From NCBI GenBank assembly GCA_023434365.1, contig JAEYSV010000057.1, positions 1-64,000 of the forward strand: a stretch of 64,000 bases of DNA. The letters run 5' to 3'. Shown here one piece after another: positions 50,774 to 60,659 of the stretch (position 1 is its first letter; each line of letters begins with the position of its first letter). Both the position numbers and the translations under genes were made by a program. The stretch comes from Bacillota bacterium. Its GTDB lineage: Bacteria; Bacillota; Clostridia; Lachnospirales; Lachnospiraceae. Under the pieces are notes generated by a model, which saw only the letters and a list, made by a program, of their open reading frames with translations, searched no databases and was not told the origin of the DNA.

Positions 50774-52285
50774 ATGAATTTGAGACCGGAAGAAATCAGT
50801 TCTGTTATTAAAGAACAGATTAGGAACTACAGTACAAAACTTGAGGTTTCAGATGTTGGTACCGTAATTCAGGTTGCCGATGGGATAGCCCGTATTCACG
50901 GACTAGAAAATGCCATGCAAGGTGAATTAGTAGAATTTCCTCATGAAGTCTATGGCATGGTACTTAATCTGGAAGAGGATAACGTCGGAACAGTATTACT
51001 TGGTGACTTCAAAAACATAAATGAAGGCGATACAGTAAGAACGACCGGACGCGTTGTTGAGGTTCCGGTTGGTGATGCTATGTTAGGACGTGTTGTCAAT
51101 GCTCTAGGGCAACCAATCGATGGAAAAGGACCAATAAATACACACAAATACCGTCAAATAGAACGTGTTGCTAGTGGTGTTATCAGCCGTAAATCCGTTG
51201 ACACTCCACTGCAGACAGGTATAAAAGCGATTGATTCAATGATTCCAATTGGTAGAGGTCAGCGTGAATTAATTATCGGCGATAGACAGACAGGAAAAAC
51301 TGCCATAGCACTTGATACGATAATTAATCAAAAAGGACAGGGAGTAAACTGTATTTATGTCGCAATTGGACAGAAATCCTCTACTGTTGCCAATTTAGTA
51401 AATAAGCTTGAAGAATATGGTGCTATGGACTATACAACAATCGTGGCAGCGACTGCAAGTGAATTAGCACCGTTACAATATATTGCTCCATACTCCGGTT
51501 GTGCAATTGGGGAGGAGTGGATGGAAAATGGTAAAGATGTGTTAATAATTTATGATGATTTATCAAAGCATGCAACAGCATATAGAACATTATCCCTTCT
51601 TTTAAAACGTCCACCTGGACGAGAAGCATATCCTGGTGATGTATTCTATCTGCACTCTAGATTATTAGAGCGTGCTGCCAGACTTTCTGATGAATTGGGA
51701 GGCGGCTCATTGACAGCATTGCCAATTATTGAAACACAGGCGGGCGACGTTTCAGCTTACATTCCAACTAATGTAATCTCAATTACAGATGGTCAGATAT
51801 ATCTGGAGTCAGAAATGTTCAATGCAGGTTTTAGACCAGCGGTTAATGCCGGACTTAGTGTATCTCGTGTAGGCGGTGCGGCACAGATTAAAGCAATGAA
51901 AAAGATCGCTGGACCTATCCGCATCGAGCTTGCTCAGTATCGTGAGCTTGCAGCGTTTGCACAGTTTGGATCTGATCTTGATGCAGATACAAAAGAAAAG
52001 CTTGCTCAAGGTGAGCGTATCCGTGAGATCCTGAAGCAGCCACAGTATGCTCCAATGCCAGTAGAAAATCAGGTTATCATCATTTATGCAGCTGTAAAAA
52101 AATATCTTTTAGATATTCCAGTTGCGTCAATACGTGCATTTGAAAAAGGATTAGCTGAGTATATAGAAACACAGTATCCAGAAATTTTACAAGCAATTCG
52201 CACAGACAAGGAAATCAAAGAAGAGACGGAAACTGCTATAGTTAAGGTTATTAAAGAATATAAGCAAGTCTTTTTAGCTGAATAG
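50774..52285 (+). CDS. atpA: F1 subunit alpha
   Basis: 503 residues. Walker A GDRQTGKT near residue 170, the alpha-type Gln in place of the catalytic Glu, and the PAVNAGLSVSRVGG signature near 360. Regulatory nucleotide-binding subunit of F1. Confidence 0.97.
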   Translation: MNLRPEEISSVIKEQIRNYSTKLEVSDVGTVIQVADGIARIHGLENAMQGELVEFPHEVYGMVLNLEEDNVGTVLLGDFKNINEGDTVRTTGRVVEVPVGDAMLGRVVNALGQPIDGKGPINTHKYRQIERVASGVISRKSVDTPLQTGIKAIDSMIPIGRGQRELIIGDRQTGKTAIALDTIINQKGQGVNCIYVAIGQKSSTVANLVNKLEEYGAMDYTTIVAATASELAPLQYIAPYSGCAIGEEWMENGKDVLIIYDDLSKHATAYRTLSLLLKRPPGREAYPGDVFYLHSRLLERAARLSDELGGGSLTALPIIETQAGDVSAYIPTNVISITDGQIYLESEMFNAGFRPAVNAGLSVSRVGGAAQIKAMKKIAGPIRIELAQYRELAAFAQFGSDLDADTKEKLAQGERIREILKQPQYAPMPVENQVIIIYAAVKKYLLDIPVASIRAFEKGLAEYIETQYPEILQAIRTDKEIKEETETAIVKVIKEYKQVFLAE

Positions 52286-52299
52286 AGAGGTGACTTAGA

Positions 52300-53169
52300 A
52301 TGGCCTCAATGAGAGATATAAAACGAAGAAAAGAGAGTATTCAAAGTACCGGACAGATTACCAAGGCGATGAAACTGGTATCAACGGTTCGTCTGCAAAA
52401 GGCTAAGTCTCGAGCAGAAAGTTCCAAACCATATTTTGATTATATGTATAATACAGTAACCTCTATTCTGAAAAAAGCTGGCAGGATAAAACATCCTTAT
52501 TTAGAGGGTGGGGATAGCAAAAAGAAAGCAATCATCGTGATTACATCAAACCGCGGTCTGGCTGGTGGATATAACTCGAATATCACAAAGCTAATAACTA
52601 ATGGTGATTTTAAAAAAGAAGAGGTTATAATTTATGCAATAGGAAGAAAGGGAAGAGACGCCCTTTATCGACGTGGATACGATGTTGTAAAAGACTATTC
52701 TGAAGTTATGAATCAACCATTATACAGCGACGCAGCCCGCATTGGTCTGGATGTACTTGAGGCATTCTCTAAGGGTGAGTTTGGAGAAATCTATCTAGCC
52801 TATACGGTATTTAAAAACACTGTAAGTCAGGTTCCAACGCTTATTAAACTACTTCCAATCGATCCAGCAAAAGAAGAGCAGGAAGAAAAGAAAACTGATA
52901 TTGAAAGCTTAACATTAATGAATTTTGAGCCAGAAGCTGAAGAAGCACTTGATTTAATTATTCCAAAATATATGAAAAGTTTGATATATGGAGCATTAGT
53001 GGAATCACATGCTAGTGAGAACGGAGCCAGAATGCAAGCTATGGATAGTGCAACGAATAATGCTCAGGATATGATAGATTCCTTGTCGTTAAGTTATAAC
53101 CGTGCTAGACAAGCTTCAATTACACAAGAAATAACAGAAATAGTAGCTGGTGCTTCAGCTATCAGCTAA
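52300..53169 (+). CDS. atpG: F1 subunit gamma
   Basis: 289 residues. Central rotor stalk, with long N- and C-terminal helices forming a coiled coil. Family marks: MRDIKRRKESIQSTGQITKAM at the start and the ESHASENGARMQAMDSATNNA segment near the end. Confidence 0.96.
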   Translation: MASMRDIKRRKESIQSTGQITKAMKLVSTVRLQKAKSRAESSKPYFDYMYNTVTSILKKAGRIKHPYLEGGDSKKKAIIVITSNRGLAGGYNSNITKLITNGDFKKEEVIIYAIGRKGRDALYRRGYDVVKDYSEVMNQPLYSDAARIGLDVLEAFSKGEFGEIYLAYTVFKNTVSQVPTLIKLLPIDPAKEEQEEKKTDIESLTLMNFEPEAEEALDLIIPKYMKSLIYGALVESHASENGARMQAMDSATNNAQDMIDSLSLSYNRARQASITQEITEIVAGASAIS

Positions 53170-53211
53170 TGAAAGTCAAAGAAATTATAAGAAAAGGAGT
53201 GAGCATAGAAC

Positions 53212-54603
53212 ATGGCAAACATTAATGTGGGTAAAATCACTCAGATTATTGGTGCTGTATTGGATATTAAGTATCCTGCAGGAAATTTACCAGAAATCTA
53301 TGAAGCCATCAATATAAGTTATTCTGATGGTAGCACACTTGTTGTTGAAGTTGCACAGCATCTGGGCGATGATACGGTTCGTTGTATTGCAATGGGTCCA
53401 ACCGACGGATTAAAGCGTGGCATGGAAGCGATCACGACTGGAGCACCAATTAGTGTACCAGTTGGTGAGGCAACTCTAGGACGTATGTTTAATGTTTTGG
53501 GGAGACCAATAGATAATAAACCACAACCTTGTGATGTTGGTTATAAACCTATTCATAGAAAGGCACCGGCATTTGAAGAGCAGGCAACATCTACAGAGAT
53601 GCTAGAAACCGGTATTAAAGTTGTAGATTTACTTTGTCCTTATCAAAAAGGCGGTAAAATTGGACTTTTTGGAGGTGCTGGAGTAGGCAAGACCGTACTT
53701 ATCCAGGAGTTAATTACGAATATTGCTACTGAGCATGGTGGATATTCTGTATTTACAGGTGTTGGTGAACGAACAAGAGAAGGAAATGACCTTTATTATG
53801 AAATGATAGAGTCTGGTGTTATTGATAAAACTACCATGGTATTTGGTCAGATGAATGAGCCACCTGGAGCGAGAATGCGAGTAGGACTAACTGGACTTAC
53901 AATGGCAGAGTATTTCCGTGATGAGGTAGGAAAGGACGTATTATTATTTATTGATAATATTTTCCGATTTACACAGGCCGGTTCTGAAGTATCTGCACTT
54001 CTTGGTCGTATGCCTTCTGCTGTAGGATACCAACCAACGTTACAAACAGAAATGGGTGCTCTTCAAGAACGTATTACATCTACGAAAAGAGGATCAATTA
54101 CCAGTGTGCAAGCCGTGTATGTGCCAGCCGATGACTTAACTGACCCGGCTCCAGCAACAACATTTGCGCATCTTGATGCAACGACTGTGTTATCACGTTC
54201 CATAGTAGAATTAGGTATTTACCCAGCAGTAGATCCACTTGAGTCAACTTCTCGTATATTGGATCCGGGTATTGTTGGTGAAGAACATTATAAAGTAGCC
54301 CGTGGAGTACAGGAAATCTTACAAAGATACAAAGAATTACAAGATATTATTGCAATTCTAGGTATGGATGAGCTTTCAGAAGATGAAAAATTGATTGTAA
54401 GCCGTGCAAGAAAGATTCAGCGTTTCTTATCCCAACCATTCCATGTTGCAGAACAGTTTACTGGTATTACAGGTAAATACGTTCCTATTCAGGAAACAAT
54501 ACAAGGTTTTAAAGAAATCTTAGAAGGTAAGCATGATACTATTCCAGAAAGTTATTTCTTGAATGCAGGTAATATTGACGACGTTCTTGCTCGCGTAAAC
54601 TAG
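53212..54603 (+). CDS. atpD: F1 subunit beta
   Basis: 463 residues. Catalytic subunit with Walker A GGAGVGKT near residue 155, catalytic Glu in GVGERTREGND, Walker B LLFIDNIFR and the PAVDPLESTSR signature. Confidence 0.98.
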   Translation: MANINVGKITQIIGAVLDIKYPAGNLPEIYEAINISYSDGSTLVVEVAQHLGDDTVRCIAMGPTDGLKRGMEAITTGAPISVPVGEATLGRMFNVLGRPIDNKPQPCDVGYKPIHRKAPAFEEQATSTEMLETGIKVVDLLCPYQKGGKIGLFGGAGVGKTVLIQELITNIATEHGGYSVFTGVGERTREGNDLYYEMIESGVIDKTTMVFGQMNEPPGARMRVGLTGLTMAEYFRDEVGKDVLLFIDNIFRFTQAGSEVSALLGRMPSAVGYQPTLQTEMGALQERITSTKRGSITSVQAVYVPADDLTDPAPATTFAHLDATTVLSRSIVELGIYPAVDPLESTSRILDPGIVGEEHYKVARGVQEILQRYKELQDIIAILGMDELSEDEKLIVSRARKIQRFLSQPFHVAEQFTGITGKYVPIQETIQGFKEILEGKHDTIPESYFLNAGNIDDVLARVN

Positions 54604-54619
54604 GAGTAAGGAGGTTACT

Positions 54620-55036
54620 ATGGCTGATGGCAAATTATTTCGTTTACAGGTAATCTCACCGGATCGTATCTTTTATGATGATGAAGTAGAAATGGTTGAG
54701 GTAAGAACAACGGAAGGTGAAATGGGTGTCTTAAAAGACCATATTCCACTAACAGCAATTATAGAACCTGGGATTTTGAAGATTCACGAATCTGGTGGAA
54801 TCAAAGAAGCAGCCTTGCTGGAAGGTTTTATAGAGGTATTAAAAGATAAAGTGACCATATTAGCAGAATCTTGCGAATGGCCAGAAGAAATTGATTTAAA
54901 TCGTGCACAGGAAGCAAAGATTCGTGCAGAGCGCAGACTTAAGGGCGCAGAAGGTGAAATTAATGAGGTGCGTGCAGAGATGGCTTTACGTCGAGCATTA
55001 ACTCGTTTAACCTTAGCACAAAAACGTGGTATGTAA
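54620..55036 (+). CDS. atpC: F1 subunit epsilon
   Basis: 138 residues. Beta-sandwich N-terminal domain (about 1-85) and a C-terminal helical hairpin with the Ala/Arg-rich RAEMALRRALTRL helix that can inhibit rotation. Last gene of the operon. Confidence 0.95.
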   Translation: MADGKLFRLQVISPDRIFYDDEVEMVEVRTTEGEMGVLKDHIPLTAIIEPGILKIHESGGIKEAALLEGFIEVLKDKVTILAESCEWPEEIDLNRAQEAKIRAERRLKGAEGEINEVRAEMALRRALTRLTLAQKRGM

Positions 55037-55073
55037 GAGATTCGTTCCTATTATTAATAGAACTATAATAAAG

Positions 55074-55119
55074 AACAGTAAATCACCTATGTTAGTACTG
55101 GTGATTTACTGTTTTTTTG
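55074..55119 (+). terminator. Terminator of the ATP synthase operon
   Basis: A perfect 14-bp stem, AACAGTAAATCACC/GGTGATTTACTGTT, followed by a T run. Confidence 0.95.
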
Positions 55120-55189
55120 CATTTATGTGTTTGAAAGCAGACAAATATGGAAACACTTACCATAGGAAAACTCAAAGGGAGGAATGTTT

Positions 55190-55948
55190 ATGAAACAGTT
55201 TCGACGGGTTGTCTATATAGTCGTTATAGTGGGGTTAGTAACTGCGATTCAAGTAGCAATTAATTATTATTTTACAGATGAAGAAAAGATGCTTCAGGCG
55301 TTTTCTGGTACGAAATCAAAAGTGATTCAAAGTGAAGTAAAAGTAGTAGGTAAATATGGAACAAAGTTTTTATCAGAACAGGACTGTAAAAATTTGATTA
55401 CCTTTATTGCAGGTAAAACAGGGTTGTCTAAAGAAATGGAGTATCAGGAATTAAAAGGAAATAAAGCTACTTGCCTTACTGCTAAAAAAGAGGCAGTTGC
55501 GGGAGACACTCTGATTGAGGTAATTCGAGTTGAACGTGAGGAAGAGAGCGTCCGCCTATACGATATCTATATTAATGCTAGTTTGACCTTATATAAAGAC
55601 ACTGACAGTATCCTTACATTTAAAAGTCGATTAGAAGAAGCAATGAATGAGTTAGATATGGAATCTTACGATACAGCAGTCTCCTTACAAGGAGTTTATG
55701 ATGGAGAGCTATTGCTTGAAGAAAAAGACCAGATTTCTGATCAACTGTTAGAAGATCTACAAGGAGATATTGTTAGCCAAAATCGAGAAGATGGATTGTA
55801 TATTATTTATGCTTATAGTCCGCTTATTGGAAGTTATATGAATTCCGGAGGAAAGCGTATTAATATCCAGGTAAGTTTTACGTATGACGAGGTAAATCAA
55901 CGAACTACATTGTATGTTGCGAGTCCAATATTAAATTCAGATTATTAA
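55190..55948 (+). CDS. YwmB-like exported protein
   Basis: 252 residues from ATG 55190, seven bases after GGGAGG; ATG 55184 is too close to the site. N-terminal signal anchor (about 5-22) and a two-lobed alpha/beta ectodomain (about 30-250). Size, fold pattern and position after the atp operon resemble the YwmB family of Bacillus. I am not certain of the family, and its role is unknown. Confidence 0.6.
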   Translation: MKQFRRVVYIVVIVGLVTAIQVAINYYFTDEEKMLQAFSGTKSKVIQSEVKVVGKYGTKFLSEQDCKNLITFIAGKTGLSKEMEYQELKGNKATCLTAKKEAVAGDTLIEVIRVEREEESVRLYDIYINASLTLYKDTDSILTFKSRLEEAMNELDMESYDTAVSLQGVYDGELLLEEKDQISDQLLEDLQGDIVSQNREDGLYIIYAYSPLIGSYMNSGGKRINIQVSFTYDEVNQRTTLYVASPILNSDY

Positions 55949-55952
55949 AGTG

Positions 55953-56001
55953 AAAGACCATACCGACTTTTCAGTACAGAAAAGAAGGTACGGTCTTTTT
56001 G
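55953..56001 (+). terminator. Terminator after the YwmB-like gene
   Basis: AAAGACCATACC pairs with GGTACGGTCTTT (one A-C mismatch), followed by a T run. Confidence 0.85.
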
Positions 56002-56059
56002 TTCCATAAACATATTCGGGTTAATTAGATAACTGCGTAGTATTGTCATACGTGTAATA

Positions 56060-56521
56060 TTAGTAACAGCCATAAAAGTTACGGTAACGGCAACGTCTAT
56101 AGGCTAACTCATTATAAAGCATGACGCCAACTAGGCAACGTAGCCAATTTGGTCTGCCATATGAGCTGTAATCACTACATGGAGGAGGACAATGCAGACC
56201 ACAGGAACGTCTGTATGGCATAAATGCTAGAGGGTTATACGAAAGGTCCTCCATTTGTAGTGTCATATCATCCTTGTCATAATCTTTTACACGCTGGTAT
56301 ATTGTGTCGATAATAGTATCTAATAGAACTTTATCAGGTATTTCATCAAAAATACAGCTGTCCTTATATTCATATTTATCACATTCATTATCGATTTCTT
56401 GTGCTATCAATCGAATTATTTGAGGATAGATGGCTTTTAGATACTCATGATCTCTTTCCAATGGAGAAGTTTTTACGGTTACGTTAAGGTATTTATTCAT
56501 GTCATCTATATTATTATCCAT
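56060..56521 (-). CDS. Cys/Tyr/Arg-rich protein of unknown function
   Basis: 153 residues, no signal peptide. The acidic helical N-terminal two thirds are followed by a short region with CGLHCPPPC, then YRRCRYRNFYGCY at the very end. The Cys, Tyr and Arg content of the tail recalls spore-coat or cross-linked structural proteins, but no family is recognised. A weak TCTCC-complementary site (GGAGA) precedes ATG. Monocistronic. Confidence 0.6.
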   Translation of the reverse strand: MDNNIDDMNKYLNVTVKTSPLERDHEYLKAIYPQIIRLIAQEIDNECDKYEYKDSCIFDEIPDKVLLDTIIDTIYQRVKDYDKDDMTLQMEDLSYNPLAFMPYRRSCGLHCPPPCSDYSSYGRPNWLRCLVGVMLYNELAYRRCRYRNFYGCY

Positions 56522-56698
56522 ACAATCTCCTTATTCCAATCTCATGATTATTATATGCCGTATGTAATGCTTTGTGCCATAAAGTGGTTTTTTTAAGCTA
56601 TGGCATGGAAGTAATAACGGTTTTGTGATATAGTAAAAGGTAGTAGTTTTGACATGAAATTATCTTACTATAAATTATTATGTCATATAACATAGAAA

Positions 56699-56707
56699 TG
56701 ATATAAT
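56699..56707 (+). promoter_or_regulatory. Extended -10 promoter upstream of the methyltransferase gene
   Basis: TGATATAAT, an extended -10 element, 80 bp before the gene. A TTGACA at 56649 with TAAATT 16 bp later is a second candidate. Confidence 0.45.
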
Positions 56708-56786
56708 TGTGATATTAAGAGAATAATAAGGAATAAAGCCTAAAAATATGATATAAAAAGTATAAACAAGATAGATGGAGAACACA

Positions 56787-58013
56787 ATGATAAATCAGTT
56801 AGAAACCGTGTTTAATTCAGTACTAGATGATGAACTAGTTAAGATAATAATAAGTAATTCTTCCAATAAGGAAAGAATTAGTAAAATAGTAATAAAGCCA
56901 ATCATGCTTAAGCTGATGCTTATGTATCAAGTATCAAGAACTGTGGGTCCGAAGGTGATACATCAAAATTATAGTAAAGAAGAATTGATTGCATTACTTC
57001 CTGAAATAGTTCAAGGAGAGATATCTTTTCGACAAATCGAAATTACAGCAAAGAAACGTTTTATTACAATCTTAATCAGCAAAAAAGGAAAAGTGACGAT
57101 TAAAGAAAAGAAGCGCATAACAGAGCAAGCTACGGACGCACTTTCCCATAACCGAGAGAAGCAATACATTTTACAAGAAGGTATCCGCGTACCATTTTTA
57201 ATGGAATTAGGGGTTATGACAGAGGAAGGAAAAATTGTAAAGAGTAAGTACGATAAGTATAAGCAAATTAATAGGTTCTTAGAGTTTATTGAAGATATCC
57301 TACCAAGTTTGCCAACAGATCGTGAAGTTACGATACTTGATTTTGGATGTGGTAAATCGTATCTTACCTTTGCTATGTTTTATTATCTGAAGGAATTAAA
57401 GGGCTATCAGGTGAAGATTCTTGGCCTAGACCTTAAAGAGGATGTTATTAACCATTGCAATGAGCTTGCAAAGCGATATGCATATGATGGATTAAGTTTT
57501 CTAAAAGGTGATATCGGCTCCTATGATGGAGTAGATACAATTGATATGGTTGTAACACTGCATGCATGTGATACGGCAACTGATTATGCTTTATATAAGG
57601 CAATCAGGTGGCAGGCAAAAGTGATTTTATCAGTACCATGTTGCCAACATGAATTAAATAAACAAATGAAAGACACTCCGCTTGAGCAGATATTTAAGTA
57701 CGGGCTACTAAAAGAGAGAAGTGCCTCCATTATAACAGATGCAATACGTGCTAATCTCTTAGAGCAATGGGGATATCGAACACAAATTCTTGAATTTATA
57801 GATATGTCTCATACACCTAAAAATGTATTAATTCGTGCCGTGAAACAGCCAATACAAAAGAAAATAAAATATAAAGGGAAAGACAACGAGGCTAATGCAA
57901 AAGCAATGGGGTATGATGATATGCTAGCCTTTTTTGGAGTGGAACCAACGTTACACCGATTGCTCAAGGAATATAAAGATCAGATGATAGAATCTGGGGA
58001 GGGTAGAGCGTGA
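56787..58013 (+). CDS. SAM-dependent methyltransferase (METTL25/RsmC-like fold)
   Basis: 408 residues from ATG 56787, six bases after GGAG; the in-frame ATG 56775 lacks a site. A helical N-terminal region (about 1-150) precedes a class I methyltransferase domain with motif I LDFGCGKSYLT (D189), GLDLKEDV, and VTLHACDTATDYAL followed by SVPCCQHEL. The CCQHEL pair is typical of a group that includes eukaryotic METTL25. The substrate, RNA or protein, is unknown. Its stop overlaps the next start (GTGA). Confidence 0.85.
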   Translation: MINQLETVFNSVLDDELVKIIISNSSNKERISKIVIKPIMLKLMLMYQVSRTVGPKVIHQNYSKEELIALLPEIVQGEISFRQIEITAKKRFITILISKKGKVTIKEKKRITEQATDALSHNREKQYILQEGIRVPFLMELGVMTEEGKIVKSKYDKYKQINRFLEFIEDILPSLPTDREVTILDFGCGKSYLTFAMFYYLKELKGYQVKILGLDLKEDVINHCNELAKRYAYDGLSFLKGDIGSYDGVDTIDMVVTLHACDTATDYALYKAIRWQAKVILSVPCCQHELNKQMKDTPLEQIFKYGLLKERSASIITDAIRANLLEQWGYRTQILEFIDMSHTPKNVLIRAVKQPIQKKIKYKGKDNEANAKAMGYDDMLAFFGVEPTLHRLLKEYKDQMIESGEGRA

Positions 58014-60598
58014 AAATCATATCGCATATAGTTGTATTAGTAGCTGTATTTATTGGTTCTGTCTGGTTCTTTGGACAAAATATGAAGGAAGAAAAGTTTA
58101 CTTTTAGTAAAACAGTAGAGATGGCTGAACCGACATTTCCGATTGTGTCCATAAAAGTAAAGGATCAGGTTTTTAATGAGTTACACGGTCTTTCTGGAGG
58201 AGTAGAACCTAATAATTTCCGCGATTCTATGGTGCCTCTTGACCATACACAGAGCTTTACGGTAATCATTAAGGAAAATCAAATTGTTGCAAAAAAAGTT
58301 ATGTATCGTCTTGTAGATTCCATAACAAATGAAACAGTAGAAAATGGTACGATATCTGCCTTGGAAAGAGTAGACGATAATAAGACAGCTAAAATTCTAT
58401 TAAAAGAAGAACTCCAAAAGGATAAAGAGTATAGTATCGTACTGACTGTTGTTACAGATAAAAGTAAAAAAATACATTTTGTAACCCGAATAAAAGTAAT
58501 GGATCAATTATATCTTAAAGAACAGCTTGACTTCGTTAAAGAGTTTCACAAGGCAACCATTGAAAAAGAAGAGGACGAGGTTAAGCAAAATGAAAAGATA
58601 CAAGAGCATGTAATTTATCTGGAAACATTGTCAGAAACCGAATATACTACGTTAGCTAATGTAAATATTAACTCAAAGAGTAGCTTGATATTCTGGGAAG
58701 ACTTAAAGCCTACTGTTGTTTATCAATCGGCACCCACAATAAAGGAAATCGGATGGGATACTATGGCGGTTGAGTTAAAATATTTTGTGCAATTACCGCA
58801 AAATAGTGAAAATGGAACAGTAAATAATAATGAAGCGCCTGAGGAAGTAACCACTTATGAGGTTTCTGAGTTTTATCGGATTCGATATACATCGGAAAGA
58901 ATGAAGCTTCTATATTATCATCGTACTATGGAAACATTATTTGATATGGCTGATGTGAATATGGAATCCGGTAGTATTTCACTTGGATTGACTAATGATG
59001 ATAAGGTAGATATTTTTAACGATACAAATATGAAAAGAATGGCATTTGTAAGAAATGGGACTCTTTGGTGTTATGATCTAGAAGCTAATCGTATTGTAAA
59101 AGTATTTTCGTTTGATACCAAAAAGCAGGATTATTCGCGTGCTGGATATAATCAGCATAATGTTCGTATACTAAATCTATATGATAACGGAAATATGGAC
59201 TTTCTTGTTTACGGCTATATGAACAGAGGAGACTACGAAGGAAGACTTGGTATCATCTTATATAAATATTTTCAAGAGGAAAATAGAATAGAGGAGCAGG
59301 TTTACATTCCAATGCAGTATTCTTATGAAGTCATTGAGGAGAACCTTGATAGCTTTAGTTATTTAAGCGGATTAGATGTTTTTTATTTTAGTATAAATAA
59401 TATTATCTATTCTTATAATATCATTTCCAAACAGGTACAGACGATTGCCAATGAAGTGTACCGAGAAAGTTTCCTGTTATCAAAAAAAGGTCAGTTTATC
59501 GTATGGCAGGATCATGGTGAGACAAAAGAATCTAAGAATATTACAATATTAAACCTTGAAAATGAGAAGCAACATATTACGCAAGCGAAGGAGCAAGAAC
59601 GCATAAAACTGCTTGGTATGATTGACATTTACTACATTTATGGATATGCTAAAACTTCAGACATAATTACTACGAAAGCAGGCGCAGACATTGTCCCTCT
59701 ATATAAAGTTGAGATTGCTGATGTTGAGGGTAATGTAGTAAAGTCTTATCAACCTAAGGATAGTTTTGTTGAATCAATAAAGGTAAGGGACAATACGATT
59801 GAACTAAACCGACTAGTAAAATCAAAACAAGGTTATGAAAAAACGGACGCAGATTATATTGTAAATAAGATTGTGAATGGTGATAATCTTATTACAGTAG
59901 AAATGGATAAGACAAATGAAGTCATGCCTAGATTACAAATTCTAATGCCGCAAGAATTTAATGTTTCAAGCAAACCGAAAGTTACATCTACAGACATGAC
60001 CATTTTATCTGTGGATACTATGCTTCACTTTGAGGACTTTGCCAAGATAGAATTAAAATATTATGTCTATGCGGTGGGGCATTTAGTAGATTCCTATGCA
60101 ACAGCGGGAGAAGCAATAGCAGTTGCGGATGCATTGATGGGAATCGTTATGGATAGTAATAATATTGTAATATGGGAACGAGGCGTTGTTGATACAAAAA
60201 GTACAATTAGCTCCATTACCATGCAAGAAATTAGCAAAGGTTATGATAGTATAACAGCTTGTGTCAGTATGGTACTCAAAGCTAATAAAGTTTCCGTATC
60301 AGTAACAGAGCTTAATACGAAGGAACATACCATTTACGATATGCTTAGTGAGTATCTACCAACCAATGTAGTAAATCTTACTGGTAGTAATTTAAATCAA
60401 GTACTCTACTATGTAAGTAAAAAGTCACCAGTTATCGCAATGAAAAATAATAGTGATGCTGTACTAATTATTGGGTACGATGAGAATTATCTTTACTATA
60501 TGGATCCATCCACAGGAGCAACAGAAAAAGCTAGAAAGACGTTAATAGCTGACTTATTTGAAACAGCAGGCAACGTATTCCTAAGCTATGTTAAGTAG
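58010..60598 (+). CDS. Membrane-anchored protein with C-terminal C39-like pseudopeptidase domain
   Basis: 862 residues, GTG start overlapping the methyltransferase stop. N-terminal signal anchor (about 4-22), then a beta-rich region (about 40-165), a charged helix, a propeller-like middle (about 290-690), and a C-terminal fold of the C39/papain type (about 735-862). In that fold the usual catalytic Cys is Ser747 (DSITACVSMVL) and the usual His is Asp816 (SDAVLIIGYD), while the DP after it is kept. It is therefore probably a binding module. The whole protein faces outside. Role unknown. Confidence 0.75.
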   Translation: MKIISHIVVLVAVFIGSVWFFGQNMKEEKFTFSKTVEMAEPTFPIVSIKVKDQVFNELHGLSGGVEPNNFRDSMVPLDHTQSFTVIIKENQIVAKKVMYRLVDSITNETVENGTISALERVDDNKTAKILLKEELQKDKEYSIVLTVVTDKSKKIHFVTRIKVMDQLYLKEQLDFVKEFHKATIEKEEDEVKQNEKIQEHVIYLETLSETEYTTLANVNINSKSSLIFWEDLKPTVVYQSAPTIKEIGWDTMAVELKYFVQLPQNSENGTVNNNEAPEEVTTYEVSEFYRIRYTSERMKLLYYHRTMETLFDMADVNMESGSISLGLTNDDKVDIFNDTNMKRMAFVRNGTLWCYDLEANRIVKVFSFDTKKQDYSRAGYNQHNVRILNLYDNGNMDFLVYGYMNRGDYEGRLGIILYKYFQEENRIEEQVYIPMQYSYEVIEENLDSFSYLSGLDVFYFSINNIIYSYNIISKQVQTIANEVYRESFLLSKKGQFIVWQDHGETKESKNITILNLENEKQHITQAKEQERIKLLGMIDIYYIYGYAKTSDIITTKAGADIVPLYKVEIADVEGNVVKSYQPKDSFVESIKVRDNTIELNRLVKSKQGYEKTDADYIVNKIVNGDNLITVEMDKTNEVMPRLQILMPQEFNVSSKPKVTSTDMTILSVDTMLHFEDFAKIELKYYVYAVGHLVDSYATAGEAIAVADALMGIVMDSNNIVIWERGVVDTKSTISSITMQEISKGYDSITACVSMVLKANKVSVSVTELNTKEHTIYDMLSEYLPTNVVNLTGSNLNQVLYYVSKKSPVIAMKNNSDAVLIIGYDENYLYYMDPSTGATEKARKTLIADLFETAGNVFLSYVK

Positions 60599-60659
60599 TA
60601 CAAAGGCAAAAAATAATTCAATCTTCATCATGAACACATAAAGGAAAGGAAGTAAAACT

